Assembly: GCF_017303295.1 (NCBI RefSeq)
Contig: NZ_JAFKOK010000011.1
Span: 124,001 to 188,000, forward strand
From: Rhodobacter sp. NTK016B
Lineage (GTDB): Bacteria > Pseudomonadota > Alphaproteobacteria > Rhodobacterales > Rhodobacteraceae
Direction: 5' to 3'
Length of the DNA stretch: 64,000 bases
Shown: positions 30,427 to 39,769 of the stretch, piece after piece
Layout of the letters: each line of letters opens with the position of its first letter
Numbering within the stretch: the first letter of the stretch is position 1
Notes under the pieces: generated by a model
What the model saw: only the letters and a program-made list of their open reading frames with translations
Database searches by the model: none
Told to the model about the DNA's origin: nothing
Program-made: the position numbers and the translations under genes

Positions 30427-31359
30427 ATGGCCCGCAAACCCAAGACCATCATCACCTGCGCCCTGACCGGGGCGATCCATACGCCCACCATGTCGGACGC
30501 CCTGCCTTACACCTATGACCAGATCGCCGAGCAGGCGATCGCCGCGGCCGAGGCCGGGGCCGCGATCCTGCATCTGCACGCGCGCAACCCCGAAACCGGC
30601 GCGCCTTCGATCAACCCCGACGATTTCGCGCCCTTCCTCGCGCGGATCAAGCAGGCGACGAATGCGGTGGTGAACATCTCGACCGGCGGCTCGCTGACCG
30701 CGTCGATCCAGGAGCGGATCGCGCCCGCGAAGACCTTCTCGCCCGAGATGTGCTCGATGAATATGGGGTCGCTGAACTTCAGCTTCCACGGTCTTGCCGC
30801 GCGCTACAGCGAGTGGAAATTCGACTGGGAGAAGGATTACGTCGAGGGCTCGGAAGGCAATATTTTCCGCAACACGTTCCGGGACATCAAGGAAGCGGCC
30901 CAGACGCTGGCGCCGCACGCGATCAAGTTCGAGCACGAGATCTACGATGTGGGCCATCTCTACAACCTGAAATTCATGATGGATCAGGGGCATTTCAAGG
31001 CGCCGATCTTCTTGCAATTCGTACTGGGGATCCTTGGGGGGATCGGCGCGGATGTGGAGAACCTCGTGTTCCTGAAGCGCACCGCCGACAAGCTGTTCGG
31101 CGATCAGTACCGCTGGTCGGTTCTGGCGGCGGGGGCGGCGCAGATCCCGATGGCGGTGACGGCCAGCCAGATGGGCGGGCATGTGCGCGTCGGTCTGGAG
31201 GACAGCCTGTTCATCTCGCGCGGGGCACTGGCGGAATCGAATGCGCAGCAGGTCGCCAAGATCCGCCGTCTGGTCGAAGAGCTCGGCCATGACATCGCCA
31301 CGCCCGATGAGGCGCGCGAGATCCTCGCGCTGAAAGGCGGCGATCAGGTCGCGTTCTGA
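30427..31359 (+). CDS. BKACE (beta-keto acid cleavage enzyme, DUF849)
   Basis: A 310-residue zinc-dependent TIM-barrel enzyme that joins a beta-keto acid with acetyl-CoA to give acetoacetyl-CoA and a shorter acyl product. Family marks seen: TCALTGAIHTPTMSDALPYT at residues 10-29 and the metal-binding LHLHARNPETG (about 47-57). Known substrates include 3-keto-5-aminohexanoate and 3-dehydrocarnitine. Lying just after the importer and downstream of a 3-hydroxyacyl-CoA-dehydrogenase-like gene, it probably splits the 3-oxo acid made from the imported compound. Confidence 0.9.
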   Translation: MARKPKTIITCALTGAIHTPTMSDALPYTYDQIAEQAIAAAEAGAAILHLHARNPETGAPSINPDDFAPFLARIKQATNAVVNISTGGSLTASIQERIAPAKTFSPEMCSMNMGSLNFSFHGLAARYSEWKFDWEKDYVEGSEGNIFRNTFRDIKEAAQTLAPHAIKFEHEIYDVGHLYNLKFMMDQGHFKAPIFLQFVLGILGGIGADVENLVFLKRTADKLFGDQYRWSVLAAGAAQIPMAVTASQMGGHVRVGLEDSLFISRGALAESNAQQVAKIRRLVEELGHDIATPDEAREILALKGGDQVAF

Positions 31360-31445
31360 CACGCGGCTTGCAGCGAGTGACAGGGCGACCGGCGGCACGA
31401 TCGGCGGCGCCACAACCAGACCATGTCAAACAGGGGAGTGACGAC

Positions 31446-32435
31446 ATGAGACTGATGACAATGACGCTGGCCGCAATTGCGGCGCTATCGACGGGATGGA
31501 GCGGCATGGCCTCGGCCGAGACCTTGCGCGTTTCCAGCTTCCTGCCGCCCAACCATACTTTCAACCGCGCGATCGAGGCCTGGGGCGAAGAGCTGAGCGC
31601 CGCCACTAATGGCGAGTTGCAGGTCGAGATCTTCCCGGCCGGGCAGCTTGGGCCGCCGCCGCGGCAGTTCGACCTCGTGCGGTCGGGCGGGGCGGATATC
31701 GCCATCATCCTGCATGGCGCGACGCCGGGTCGTTTCCCTATGACCGAACTCGCGGGCCTGCCGCTGACCCACCCGTCGGCGGGTCTCGACAGCGCGATCA
31801 CGTCGCGCCGCCTGACCGAACTTGCGCCGGATTACCTCGCGGCGGAACACGAAGGGACGCATATCCTATGGATGGCGGTCACGCCGCCCTTGAAGATCCA
31901 TCTGACAACGGTCGACCCCTCGGATCTGTCGAACCTGAGCGGGCTGCGCATCCGCTACGCCGGTTCGGTCTGGCAGCAGATCATCGAGGCGATGGGTGCT
32001 TCGCCGGTGCCGGTGCCGCCGGCGGAATCGGCCGACGCGATGAGCCGTGGCATCGTCGACGGGGCCTCGTTCCCGTTCGAGGCCGCGCAGGCCTTCGACC
32101 TTGCGCCGGTCACGCAGTACTCGATGGAGCCGGGCCTTGCATCGGCTACGTTCGCGCTGGTGATGGGGGATGCGGCCTATGACCGCCTGACACCCGAACA
32201 GCAAGCCGCCATCGACGCGACCACCGGCCCCGACCGCGCGGAATGGTACGGCGCGCGCTGGGACGAAGGTGAGACCGCCGGGCGCCAGTACATGGTCGAT
32301 GCCGGTGTGAACATCGTCACGCTGTCGGACGAACAGATCGGCAGCCTGACCGAAGCCTTCTCGGGGATCGTGTCGCAGGCGGTAGAAACCGTCGGCGGCC
32401 AGGCGCAGGCCTTCGTCGACGCCTATACCGAGTAA
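31446..32435 (+). CDS. dctP: TRAP transporter solute-binding protein (DctP type), system 2
   Basis: A 329-residue periplasmic binding protein with a signal peptide (residues 1-24, cleaved after GMASA) and the DctP ligand-binding Arg in LSGLRIRYAGSVW (about 162-174). Preceded by a GGGGAG ribosome site. It belongs with the small and large permease genes downstream and is not closely similar to the system 1 protein, so the two TRAP systems probably import different acids. Confidence 0.9.
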   Translation: MRLMTMTLAAIAALSTGWSGMASAETLRVSSFLPPNHTFNRAIEAWGEELSAATNGELQVEIFPAGQLGPPPRQFDLVRSGGADIAIILHGATPGRFPMTELAGLPLTHPSAGLDSAITSRRLTELAPDYLAAEHEGTHILWMAVTPPLKIHLTTVDPSDLSNLSGLRIRYAGSVWQQIIEAMGASPVPVPPAESADAMSRGIVDGASFPFEAAQAFDLAPVTQYSMEPGLASATFALVMGDAAYDRLTPEQQAAIDATTGPDRAEWYGARWDEGETAGRQYMVDAGVNIVTLSDEQIGSLTEAFSGIVSQAVETVGGQAQAFVDAYTE

Positions 32436-32441
32436 GAGGGT

Positions 32442-32471
32442 AGCGGCCCGCTCAGGCGCGGGCGGGCCGCT
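32442..32471 (+). promoter_or_regulatory. Stem-loop between dctP and dctQ (system 2)
   Basis: AGCGGCCCGC and GCGGGCCGCT form a perfect 10-bp stem around a 10-nt loop, 6 nt after the dctP stop. It probably lowers readthrough or stabilises the upstream message so that binding protein exceeds permease. Confidence 0.6.
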
Positions 32472-32497
32472 ATTCCCTATCCTTCGAGGAATATCGA

Positions 32498-32989
32498 ATG
32501 AATACCCCGTCCGACCCCCGGCCCCGTTCCCGCGTAAGCCAGCTGTTCTTGTGGATCGCCTCGGTCGCGTTGGTGCTGATGATGCTGGTGGTGACCTGCG
32601 ACGTCATCCTGCGCGCCGTCTTCAACACGCCGGTGCAGGGCGCCTATGACGCGGTGTCGATCCTGCTGCTGGTGATGGTCGCCTTCGGCTTCGCACCCGT
32701 GCTGGCCAATCGGGGCGAGATCGTCATCGACCTGCTGGACGCGGTCATCGGCCGCCGTTCGGTCCGTCTGCTGGCGTCGATCGCGGCGGTGATGACGATG
32801 GCAGTCATGCTGTTCTTCGCTTGGTCCGCTATCGATCCGGCCCGCAACGCGTGGCGCTATGGTGACCGCTCATTAGAGCTGGGCATCCCGCAATGGGCGA
32901 TGTGGGGGGTGCTCGCTGTGGGCGTTCTGGGCATCCTCTGGGCCGCCTTGGTGCAGGTTGTGTCCTATTGGCGGGAGGGGTCGGAATGA
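32498..32989 (+). CDS. dctQ: TRAP transporter small permease (DctQ type), system 2
   Basis: A 163-residue protein with four hydrophobic helices (about residues 17-37, 52-70, 88-108 and 130-150). It pairs with the large permease. AAGGAGG-like leader is weak (GAGGAATATCGA). Its last codons overlap the dctM start by 4 nt. Confidence 0.88.
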   Translation: MNTPSDPRPRSRVSQLFLWIASVALVLMMLVVTCDVILRAVFNTPVQGAYDAVSILLLVMVAFGFAPVLANRGEIVIDLLDAVIGRRSVRLLASIAAVMTMAVMLFFAWSAIDPARNAWRYGDRSLELGIPQWAMWGVLAVGVLGILWAALVQVVSYWREGSE

Positions 32990-34284
32990 GCGCCTTTGCC
33001 CTCGGCCTTTCGGGCATCGGCGTGATGTTCGTCATGCTGTTCCTGCGCCAGCCTGTCTGGCTGGCGCTGGCGATCACAGGGATCGTCGGGAACATTCTTC
33101 TGAACAGTCTTGGCATGGCGCAATACGTGGCGGGGACGGTGTTCTTCGACACAGCGTCCAATTACAATCTCTCTGTCATCCCGCTTTTCGTGCTGATGGG
33201 CGAGGTCGCGTCCAATTCCCGCATGTCGGCCGAATTGTTCCGCGCCGCCCGCGTCATGCTGTCGGGCGTTCGTGGCGGGCTGGCAGTGGCGTCGCTCGCG
33301 GCCTCGGGCGCTTTCGGCGCAATCTGCGGCTCGTCGGTGGCAACGGCCGCTTCGATGACCCGCATCGCCCTGCCGGAAATGCGCAAAGCGGGCTATGATG
33401 ACGGCTTCGCCTCTGGTTCCATCGCGGCAGGAGGATCGCTGGGCATCCTGATCCCGCCCTCGATCATCCTTGTGATCTATGGCTCTATCGCCGAGCAATC
33501 GGTGGCCCGCCTTTTCGCCGCCGCTTTGTTCCCCGGCATCGTCCTGATGCTGATCTATATCGCGGTGGCCCTGATCGTCGCGCGCCGCGACGGCTCGACC
33601 CCGCGCGAGGCAGCGGCGTCCCTGATGGAGCGGTTGCTTGCGCTGCGCCATGCCTGGCAATTCGTGCTGCTGTTCGGCCTCACCATCGGCGGGATCTATG
33701 CCGGTTTTTTCAGCCCGAACGAGGCCGCCAGCATCGGTGCCTTCGGGGCGATCGTGCTGGGAACGCTGCGCCGTTCGCTCAGCCTGCAAGGCTTGGTGAA
33801 AGCGGTGCAGACCTCGGTCATCGTCAGTTGCGCGCTGTTCATGATCATCCTCGGCGCGACGCTGTTTTCCCAGTTCATCGTCCAGACCCGGCTGCCCGTC
33901 ACCTTGCTGGCGCTGGCGCAGGACGCCAACCTGTCGCCCGTGCTGGTAATGGCGCTGATCATCGTGATCTACATCGTCATGGGCTGCTTTCTGGAAGGGA
34001 TCGGTATGGTGCTGATCACCGTTCCCGTCTTCCTGCCCGTACTGACCGGCTATGGCTTCGACCCGATCCTGTTCGGCGTGCTGGTGGCGATCCTCGTCGA
34101 GCTGGGGCTGATCACACCGCCCGTCGGCATGAACCTGTTCATCATCCGCGCGCAGGTGCCCGACATGCCTATGGCCGCGCTTTACCGGGGCATCACGCCC
34201 TTCCTGATCGCGCCGCTGATCCTGATCATGCTGATCCTCGCCTTTCCGCCCCTGACCCTCTGGCTGCCTGAGGTCCTGTATTGA
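32986..34284 (+). CDS. dctM: TRAP transporter large permease (DctM type), system 2
   Basis: A 432-residue membrane protein with about twelve helices and the signature segments ASGAFGAICGSSVATAASM (about residues 102-120) and PPSIILVIYGSIAEQS (about 157-172). Complete length. Its stop overlaps the next gene's ATG by one base, so the 2-hydroxyacid dehydrogenase is in the same operon. Confidence 0.92.
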   Translation: MSAFALGLSGIGVMFVMLFLRQPVWLALAITGIVGNILLNSLGMAQYVAGTVFFDTASNYNLSVIPLFVLMGEVASNSRMSAELFRAARVMLSGVRGGLAVASLAASGAFGAICGSSVATAASMTRIALPEMRKAGYDDGFASGSIAAGGSLGILIPPSIILVIYGSIAEQSVARLFAAALFPGIVLMLIYIAVALIVARRDGSTPREAAASLMERLLALRHAWQFVLLFGLTIGGIYAGFFSPNEAASIGAFGAIVLGTLRRSLSLQGLVKAVQTSVIVSCALFMIILGATLFSQFIVQTRLPVTLLALAQDANLSPVLVMALIIVIYIVMGCFLEGIGMVLITVPVFLPVLTGYGFDPILFGVLVAILVELGLITPPVGMNLFIIRAQVPDMPMAALYRGITPFLIAPLILIMLILAFPPLTLWLPEVLY

Positions 34285-35228
34285 TGAAACCCAAGGTTCT
34301 GATCTTCGACAGCGAGGCGCCGTTCTACGCGCGCGAACTGTCTGCGCGGCTGCCGCAGGCCGAGTATCTCGCCACCAATGACCCGGACGAGGCTGTCATG
34401 ATGGCGCCCGGTGCCAAGGTGATCATTGGCCTCGCCCCTTTCATCCCGGTCCCGGCGATTGCCGCCGCGACGGGGCTCGACTGGGTGCAGGCGCTGACCA
34501 CCGGCATCGACAACCTGCTGACAAATCCCGATCTGAAGGGCGTGGCGCTGACCAATTGCAGCGGCATTCACGGGCCGCAGATGTCAGAACTCGCGATCCT
34601 GTCGATGATGGCGCTGGCCCGCGATTTTCCGGCCATTCTGGCAAACCAGAACGCGGGTTTGTGGGACCGGCGCAAGCAGTCGCTGCTGATGGGCAAGACG
34701 TTGTGCATCATCGGACTCGGCGCGATTGCCGAGACCTTGGCGCGGGTGGCGCGACCCTTCGGCATGCAGATCACCGGCGTTTCGGATGGCCGGGCCGAGG
34801 TGCCGGGCTTCGACCGTATTCACCGCCGCGCCGATCTGCCCCGCGCCATGGCCGAGGCCGATTTCACTGTGGTGCTGGTGCCTTATGGCCCTGCCACCCA
34901 CCATATCGTTGGCCCCGAGGCCATCGGCGCGATGAAGCCCGGCGGATACCTCGTGAACCTCTCGCGCGGGGGCTGCGTCGACGAGGACGCGCTATTGGCC
35001 GCCCTGACCGAGGGGCGGATCGGTGGCGCGTCGCTGGATGTTTTCGCACAGGAACCGCTGCCCAAGGAAAGCCCGTTCTGGCACGCGCCCCGCTGCATCG
35101 TCACGCCGCATATCGGCGGCTTTTCCGACACCTACCACGAACAGGCCCTGCCGGTCGTCGAGGCGCGCATGTCCGAGTATCTCTCGGGCGGGGTGGCCGC
35201 GCTGACGAATCGTCTGGACCGGGAGTAA
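34284..35228 (+). CDS. D-2-hydroxyacid dehydrogenase family protein
   Basis: A 314-residue NAD(P)-dependent enzyme that interconverts 2-oxo and D-2-hydroxy acids. The cofactor site reads IIGLGAIAE (about residues 142-150; the third Gly of the usual pattern is Ala), and the catalytic Arg (NLSRGG), Glu (QEPLP) and His (TPHIGG) are at about 229, 258 and 277. Cotranscribed with TRAP system 2, which suggests the imported solute or its product is a hydroxy- or oxo-acid. Confidence 0.88.
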   Translation: MKPKVLIFDSEAPFYARELSARLPQAEYLATNDPDEAVMMAPGAKVIIGLAPFIPVPAIAAATGLDWVQALTTGIDNLLTNPDLKGVALTNCSGIHGPQMSELAILSMMALARDFPAILANQNAGLWDRRKQSLLMGKTLCIIGLGAIAETLARVARPFGMQITGVSDGRAEVPGFDRIHRRADLPRAMAEADFTVVLVPYGPATHHIVGPEAIGAMKPGGYLVNLSRGGCVDEDALLAALTEGRIGGASLDVFAQEPLPKESPFWHAPRCIVTPHIGGFSDTYHEQALPVVEARMSEYLSGGVAALTNRLDRE

Positions 35229-35231
35229 CCC

Positions 35232-36395
35232 ATGCAGACCAATTCGCCGATCTCCGACGCCGAAATGGAGCGCCGCTGGGCCATCGCCCGCCGCGTCATG
35301 GCCGAACTTGGCCTTGATGCACTGGTGATGCAGGCGCGCGAGGACTGGATCGGCGGCTATGTCCGCTGGTTCACCGATGTGCCGGCCAACAACGGCTATC
35401 CGCGCACCGTGGTGTTTTTTGCCGACCGCCCGATGAGTGTCATCGAGATGGGCGCCTTCGGCACTGACCGCGCGCCCGAGGCTGGTGATCCCGCCTGGCG
35501 CGGGGTAGGGCGGGTGCTGGGCACACCGTCGTTCCATTCGATCGTCTATACGGTGGACTACGACACCGCGCTGTTGCTGGATGCGCTGAAAGGCTGCAAG
35601 CGCATTGGCGCGCTGGTGCCGTCAGCCATGCCCTACGGTATGATCAAAGCGCTGTCGGAAGGCTTCGATCTGGTCGACGCGACGGAGACGCTCGACCCGT
35701 TGAAAGCGGTGAAGAGCCTCGAGGAAATCGCCCTCATCCGCCAGATCGCGCATCTGCAGGATCAGGTTTTTGTCGAGGTCTGTGACTTCATCCGTCCCGG
35801 AGTCACTGACCGTGACGTGTCAAGCCATGCCGAAGCTGTGGGCCGCAGGCTGGGTTCGGATCAGGGCATCACGCTGGGTCTGTCCGCGCCCGTCGGGCAA
35901 TCGAGTCGGTTCCTGAACCGCCCGTTCCAGACGCGTGAGATGCAGAAGGGCGATCACCGCGCCATCCTGATCGAGATCAACGGCCCGGGCGGTCTGTATC
36001 TGGAAATCGCACGGACGATGGTTCTGGGCCGTGCCGACGATCACCTTCTGTCGACCTTCGCGCTGATGAAGGAGGCACAGGATCACACGCTGTCGTTGAT
36101 GAAACCCGGTGCCAGACCGGCCGAGATCGCCGCCGCCCATGATGACTGGATGCTGGCGCGGGGCCTTCCGGCCGAGACCCGGCTCTATGCCCATGGTCAG
36201 GGCTGCGAAATGGTCGAGCGTCCACTGATCCGCCGCGACGAAACGATGCCACTGGCCGAGGGCATGTGCATTGCCGTGCATCCCGGTTTCGACGATGGCC
36301 GCGTCTTCGCGGTGATCTGCGACAATTACCTGATCGCCGCGCAAGGGGCCTCGGATTGCCTGCACGCGACCGAGAAGAAGATCTTCGAACTCTGA
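35232..36395 (+). CDS. M24 (creatinase/Xaa-Pro peptidase fold) protein lacking metal ligands
   Basis: A 387-residue pita-bread-fold protein: creatinase N-terminal domain (residues 1-155) and M24 domain (about 160-385). The five metal ligands of true M24 peptidases are not kept: the first Asp region reads LIEINGPGGLYLEIART, the penultimate Glu position reads AVHPGF (His) and the last reads VICDNY. The central His in YAHGQGCEMVERP is kept, as in creatinase, which works without metal. It is therefore more likely a creatinase-like amidinohydrolase or other hydrolase than a peptidase. Starts 3 nt after the previous gene. Confidence 0.8.
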   Translation: MQTNSPISDAEMERRWAIARRVMAELGLDALVMQAREDWIGGYVRWFTDVPANNGYPRTVVFFADRPMSVIEMGAFGTDRAPEAGDPAWRGVGRVLGTPSFHSIVYTVDYDTALLLDALKGCKRIGALVPSAMPYGMIKALSEGFDLVDATETLDPLKAVKSLEEIALIRQIAHLQDQVFVEVCDFIRPGVTDRDVSSHAEAVGRRLGSDQGITLGLSAPVGQSSRFLNRPFQTREMQKGDHRAILIEINGPGGLYLEIARTMVLGRADDHLLSTFALMKEAQDHTLSLMKPGARPAEIAAAHDDWMLARGLPAETRLYAHGQGCEMVERPLIRRDETMPLAEGMCIAVHPGFDDGRVFAVICDNYLIAAQGASDCLHATEKKIFEL

Positions 36396-36408
36396 AGGAG
36401 TCTGACCC

Positions 36409-37374
36409 ATGACCCATACCCCCAAGATTGCTCTGGAAGAGCATTTCATGCACCCGGACTTCTTCGAGTATTTCGGAAAGACGGCTGGGAACATCTCGCC
36501 CTCGCTGTTCGGCAAGGCGCGTGAGGCGCTTTTGGACTTCGGCGACCGGCGGCTTGAGTCGATGGACGTGATCGGCGTCGAGAAATCAATCCTGTCGCTG
36601 GCCGGTCCCGGCGTTCAGGCCGAGAAAACTGTCGCGACCGCGACGAAGAAAGCGCGTCAGGTCAATGATTTCCTTGCCGAAGAAATGGCCCGGCGCCCCG
36701 ACCGCTACGGCGGTTTCGCCCATCTCGCCGTGCAGGACCCGAAGGCCGCCGCCGATGAGCTGGAACGCTGCGTGCGCGATCTGGGCATGCAGGGTGCGAT
36801 GATCAACGGGCAGACCGGCGGTACCTATCTGGACGATGACCGCTACGCGCCCTTGTGGGAACGGGTCAGCGATCTGGGCGTGCCGATCTACATCCACCCC
36901 AACAACCCGCCCGAACAGGTGGCGATGTACCATGACCATCCCGAGCTTTGGGGGCCGGTCTGGTCATGGACCGTAGAAACCGCAACCCATGCGCTGCGGC
37001 TGGTCTTCGCCGGTACTTTCGACCGCTTCCCAAACGCCAAGCTGATCCTCGGTCATATGGGCGAGACGCTGCCCTATCTGCTGTGGCGGCTGGATAGCCG
37101 CTGGGAGATCTCGAATCGGGGCGCGATGTCTCTGGCGATGGCGCCGTCGGCCTATTTCCAGCGCAATGTCTGGGCCACGACCTCGGGCGTCTGCGCGGAT
37201 GCGCCTTTGCGCTGTGCGCTCGATACGTTGGGCAGCGACCGCGTGATGTTCGCCGTCGATTATCCGTTCGAGACCCCGGACGAGGCCGGCGACTGGATCG
37301 AGGCGGCGCCGATCTCGGACGCAGAGCGTCTTGCCGTCTGCAAGGGGAACGCGGCGGCGCTTCTGAAGCTGTAA
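36409..37374 (+). CDS. Amidohydrolase-2 family (aromatic acid decarboxylase-like)
   Basis: A 321-residue TIM-barrel enzyme of the gamma-resorcylate / 2,3-dihydroxybenzoate decarboxylase group. The characteristic N-terminal ALEEHF (E10, H12) replaces the HxH of hydrolases; further ligands are His in YIHPNNP (about 162), His in LGHMGE (about 213) and Asp in AVDYPFE (about 284). These enzymes remove CO2 from hydroxylated aromatic or related acids using one divalent metal. AAGGAG precedes the ATG. It is in line with the M24 gene. Confidence 0.83.
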   Translation: MTHTPKIALEEHFMHPDFFEYFGKTAGNISPSLFGKAREALLDFGDRRLESMDVIGVEKSILSLAGPGVQAEKTVATATKKARQVNDFLAEEMARRPDRYGGFAHLAVQDPKAAADELERCVRDLGMQGAMINGQTGGTYLDDDRYAPLWERVSDLGVPIYIHPNNPPEQVAMYHDHPELWGPVWSWTVETATHALRLVFAGTFDRFPNAKLILGHMGETLPYLLWRLDSRWEISNRGAMSLAMAPSAYFQRNVWATTSGVCADAPLRCALDTLGSDRVMFAVDYPFETPDEAGDWIEAAPISDAERLAVCKGNAAALLKL

Positions 37375-37399
37375 GGCTTTTCATTCAGGGAGGATGAAT

Positions 37400-38329
37400 A
37401 TGAAACGGATTGTACTGGCGGCGGCCCTCGGGCTGTCGGCGCCCATGGCGCAGGCGCAGATCACCAACACGCCGGATATTGCGGCGGCCCTGCCCGGGCT
37501 GGGGGTGGAACTGTCGCGCGAGATGGTCGGCGGCACGATGCAGCTCTACGGTCCGCTGCACGCGGCAGAGACGAATGACGGCCTGAATGTCACGGACGAT
37601 CAGGCGTATGGCGAGCACGAGCGTCAGCGTCTCGATGTCTACGCGCCGGACGCCGCCGAGGGCCTGCCGGTGCTGCTGTTCGTCCATGGCGGCGGCTTCG
37701 TGCGCGGGGACAAGGCGGGGGCGGCAAATGTCGGCCGCTGGTTTGCGCATCATGGCGTGGTCGCCGTGACGATGAACTATCGGTATGCGCCCGAAAGCAC
37801 CTTTCCCATGGGGGCGGAAGACGTGGCCGGTGCGCTGGCCTGGATCCGCGAGAACATCGCGGCTTCGGGCGGTGATCCGACCCGGATCGTCATCGCCGGA
37901 AACTCGGCCGGATCCGTGCATGTGAGCGATTATGCCTTCCGCGAGGACCTGCAGGCCGAGAATGATGGCGTGGTCGGCGCGATCCTGATCTCGATGCCGT
38001 CGGCTAACCTGTCTGACCATGACCTCGATCCGATGCGCGACCTTCTGTATTTCGGTGAAGATGGCGACCGCGCGGCGCAATCGATGCTGAATGCGCTCGA
38101 TGGCCGAACGATCCCGGTCATGGTCGCTTGGGCGCAGAATGAGCCCGCGCTCATCGTCTCGCAGACCCGCCAGCTGGTCGAGGGGCTGATCGCCCGCGAC
38201 GGCGCGCTGCCGGTGATGGCGACGGCGATGGGGCACAACCACATCTCGGTCGTCGAGCATATCGACACGCCGGATGAAACCCTGGCGCCCGACATGCTGG
38301 AATTCATCCAGGTCGTCGCGCAAGAGTAA
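37400..38329 (+). CDS. Alpha/beta hydrolase (HSL-type esterase), secreted
   Basis: A 309-residue esterase with a signal peptide (about residues 1-19, ending PMAQA). The oxyanion motif HGGGF (about 97-101) and nucleophile elbow GNSAGS (about 168-173) are present, with the catalytic His in GHNHISV (about 279-285). Periplasmic hydrolysis of an ester is likely. Two ATG codons lie 6 nt apart; I use 37400 because GGGAGG at 37388-37393 touches the earlier one. Last gene of the catabolic region. Confidence 0.85.
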   Translation: MKRIVLAAALGLSAPMAQAQITNTPDIAAALPGLGVELSREMVGGTMQLYGPLHAAETNDGLNVTDDQAYGEHERQRLDVYAPDAAEGLPVLLFVHGGGFVRGDKAGAANVGRWFAHHGVVAVTMNYRYAPESTFPMGAEDVAGALAWIRENIAASGGDPTRIVIAGNSAGSVHVSDYAFREDLQAENDGVVGAILISMPSANLSDHDLDPMRDLLYFGEDGDRAAQSMLNALDGRTIPVMVAWAQNEPALIVSQTRQLVEGLIARDGALPVMATAMGHNHISVVEHIDTPDETLAPDMLEFIQVVAQE

Positions 38330-38941
38330 CCGCGCAGGCCAGCCAGACCGGAGCAGTGTCCAAAGAGACGCCACTCCGGATTTGGCCGGGCGGGTCCGGC
38401 GAGATATCCGACGCCGGATTAGGTGTCGGTGCGGGACGGTCCAGCCGTTCCCCTTTGGACAGGCGTTGGTAACAGGCCCTCCCGCTCTCGACTCCCGGGT
38501 CCGGGAGGCCACCTTTCACGTATTGTCGCCCGAGCCAGTCCAGACCTGCCTACGCAGGCGGTGCAGACCAGATCGCAGTGTCTGTGGGCTGCCTTTTGGC
38601 GCTGCTTCTCGCGCGGCCTCATCTTCCATGGGCGGACCGGCAGGGCTTGCCGAAAGAACAGAGCAGGCTGGCCTTCAATATTGTTTTTGACTGACCGACG
38701 GTTCGGTGACGCACCGATTCTGTGCAGATTGTCTCGGCCAATAACCGGTTCGAGCCGTCGCCGCCGGGGAGACCGGCTCACCTAGGCGATGAAGCCGCCG
38801 CACTGCCGCAAGTCCGCCTCGAGCCCGTTCTGACCGATGCTACGGACTACACGGATAGCTGCTTCGGGCAAAGATCCACGATGACAGTTGCAATGCCTGC
38901 TTTTCCGGCTGAGTCTCCCAAACATTCTCGCTGACGCCGAT
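38330..38941. other. 612-nt stretch without a recognisable gene
   Basis: No supported coding sequence. It contains CTCCCGG-GT-CCGGGAG at 38497-38512 as a strong dyad. Codon statistics look random in all frames and I could not match any piece to a family. It probably holds degraded DNA between the catabolic operon and the mobile-element junk. Confidence 0.4.
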
Positions 38942-39215
38942 ATGCCCTTCGCACAGTTGCCGATAGCCGCGCGTCGGCATGTGTATGTCTTTCAAGGGCA
39001 CCAATTCCTGGACCGTTTCGCCATGGGGGCGATCGTTACCGTGACCGCTCTGGCGCTTGATGGATGGGGCTTGGGTGTTGGAGAGATCGGAACGCTCTTT
39101 GCCGTCTGCGCCGCCGTGACGATGATGGCCGAGCTGCCTTTCGGTGGGCTCGCCGATGGAGTGGGGCGCAAGCCGGTCTTTCTGATCGCGACGGTTGCGA
39201 GTCTGTCGACCCTTT
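38942..39215 (+). pseudogene. MFS transporter, N-terminal fragment cut by IS481-like element
   Basis: The start of a 12-TM sugar- or drug-type MFS protein is clear: VYVFQGHQFLDRFAMGAI, a first and second helix, and the loop motif GGLADGVGRKP. The reading frame stays intact through the third helix and then meets IS sequence near 39215, so about three quarters of the gene is missing. Its remaining part is not found elsewhere in the window. Confidence 0.75.
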
Positions 39216-39300
39216 TCGACCCGCTGAGTGACCGCGAACGTGCTGGTGCGGTCGATTGCCACGAAGAGATAGAGCTTGCCCTCTGCGGTCTGCGCTTCGG

Positions 39301-39346
39301 CATTCGCCATTGTCTCTCGGACCAATGGCGCGACAAGGCTCATTCG
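39301..39346 (-). repeat. 40-bp insertion with hairpin, flanked by CATTCG repeats
   Basis: The short direct repeat CATTCG at 39301-39306 and 39341-39346 brackets a segment with the perfect dyad CGCCATTG / CAATGGCG (39305-39312 and 39323-39330). It splits the transposase between the codons for FSHI and AEAQTAEG. Looks like a small insertion with a target duplication, though a local duplication is also possible. Confidence 0.55.
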
Positions 39347-39401
39347 ATGTGGGAAAATCCGATCGGGTCGCGCTTGACGCGCTGACGCTCGGGGTTGTCC
39401 G

Positions 39402-39442
39402 CTGCCCGGCAGGGTATTGCGCAGCAATGTCCCGAGAGGGGC
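39402..39442 (-). repeat. 41-bp inserted repeat, copy 2
   Basis: On the minus strand this is identical over 41 bases to 5848-5888. Here it splits the IS481-like transposase between the codons for DVEG and the following basic segment (PERQRVKRDP). Host gene and flanks differ from copy 1. Confidence 0.8.
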
Positions 39443-39769
39443 CCTCGACATCCGGTAGCCGCGAGATGCCGTGCCGCTGAAGGCAGCGATGCAGCGCTGA
39501 GCGGGGCAGATGCGGGATCGAGGGCAGCAAGGCGTACAGGCAATCATCAAGCGGCAGGAGAGTGTGGCGACGGAAGCCACCACCATCGCCTCCTGGGCTT
39601 CGTTGAGAACAGGCGAGCGTGGGTCCCTCGGACCCGTCTTGCGATCCGCGACCGTCCTGCGCTTGCGCCACTTCGCAACGGTCTTCGGATTGATGCCGAG
39701 TTCCCGGCTCAGCGCCGCGGTCGAAGCTTGCGATCGCCGTCTTGCTGCTCTGACAGCCTGCGCGCCGTC

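Noticed and set aside
38423-38785. 120-residue frames on both strands
   Set aside because: No family features, no ribosome sites and mutually antisense; treated as gene-free.
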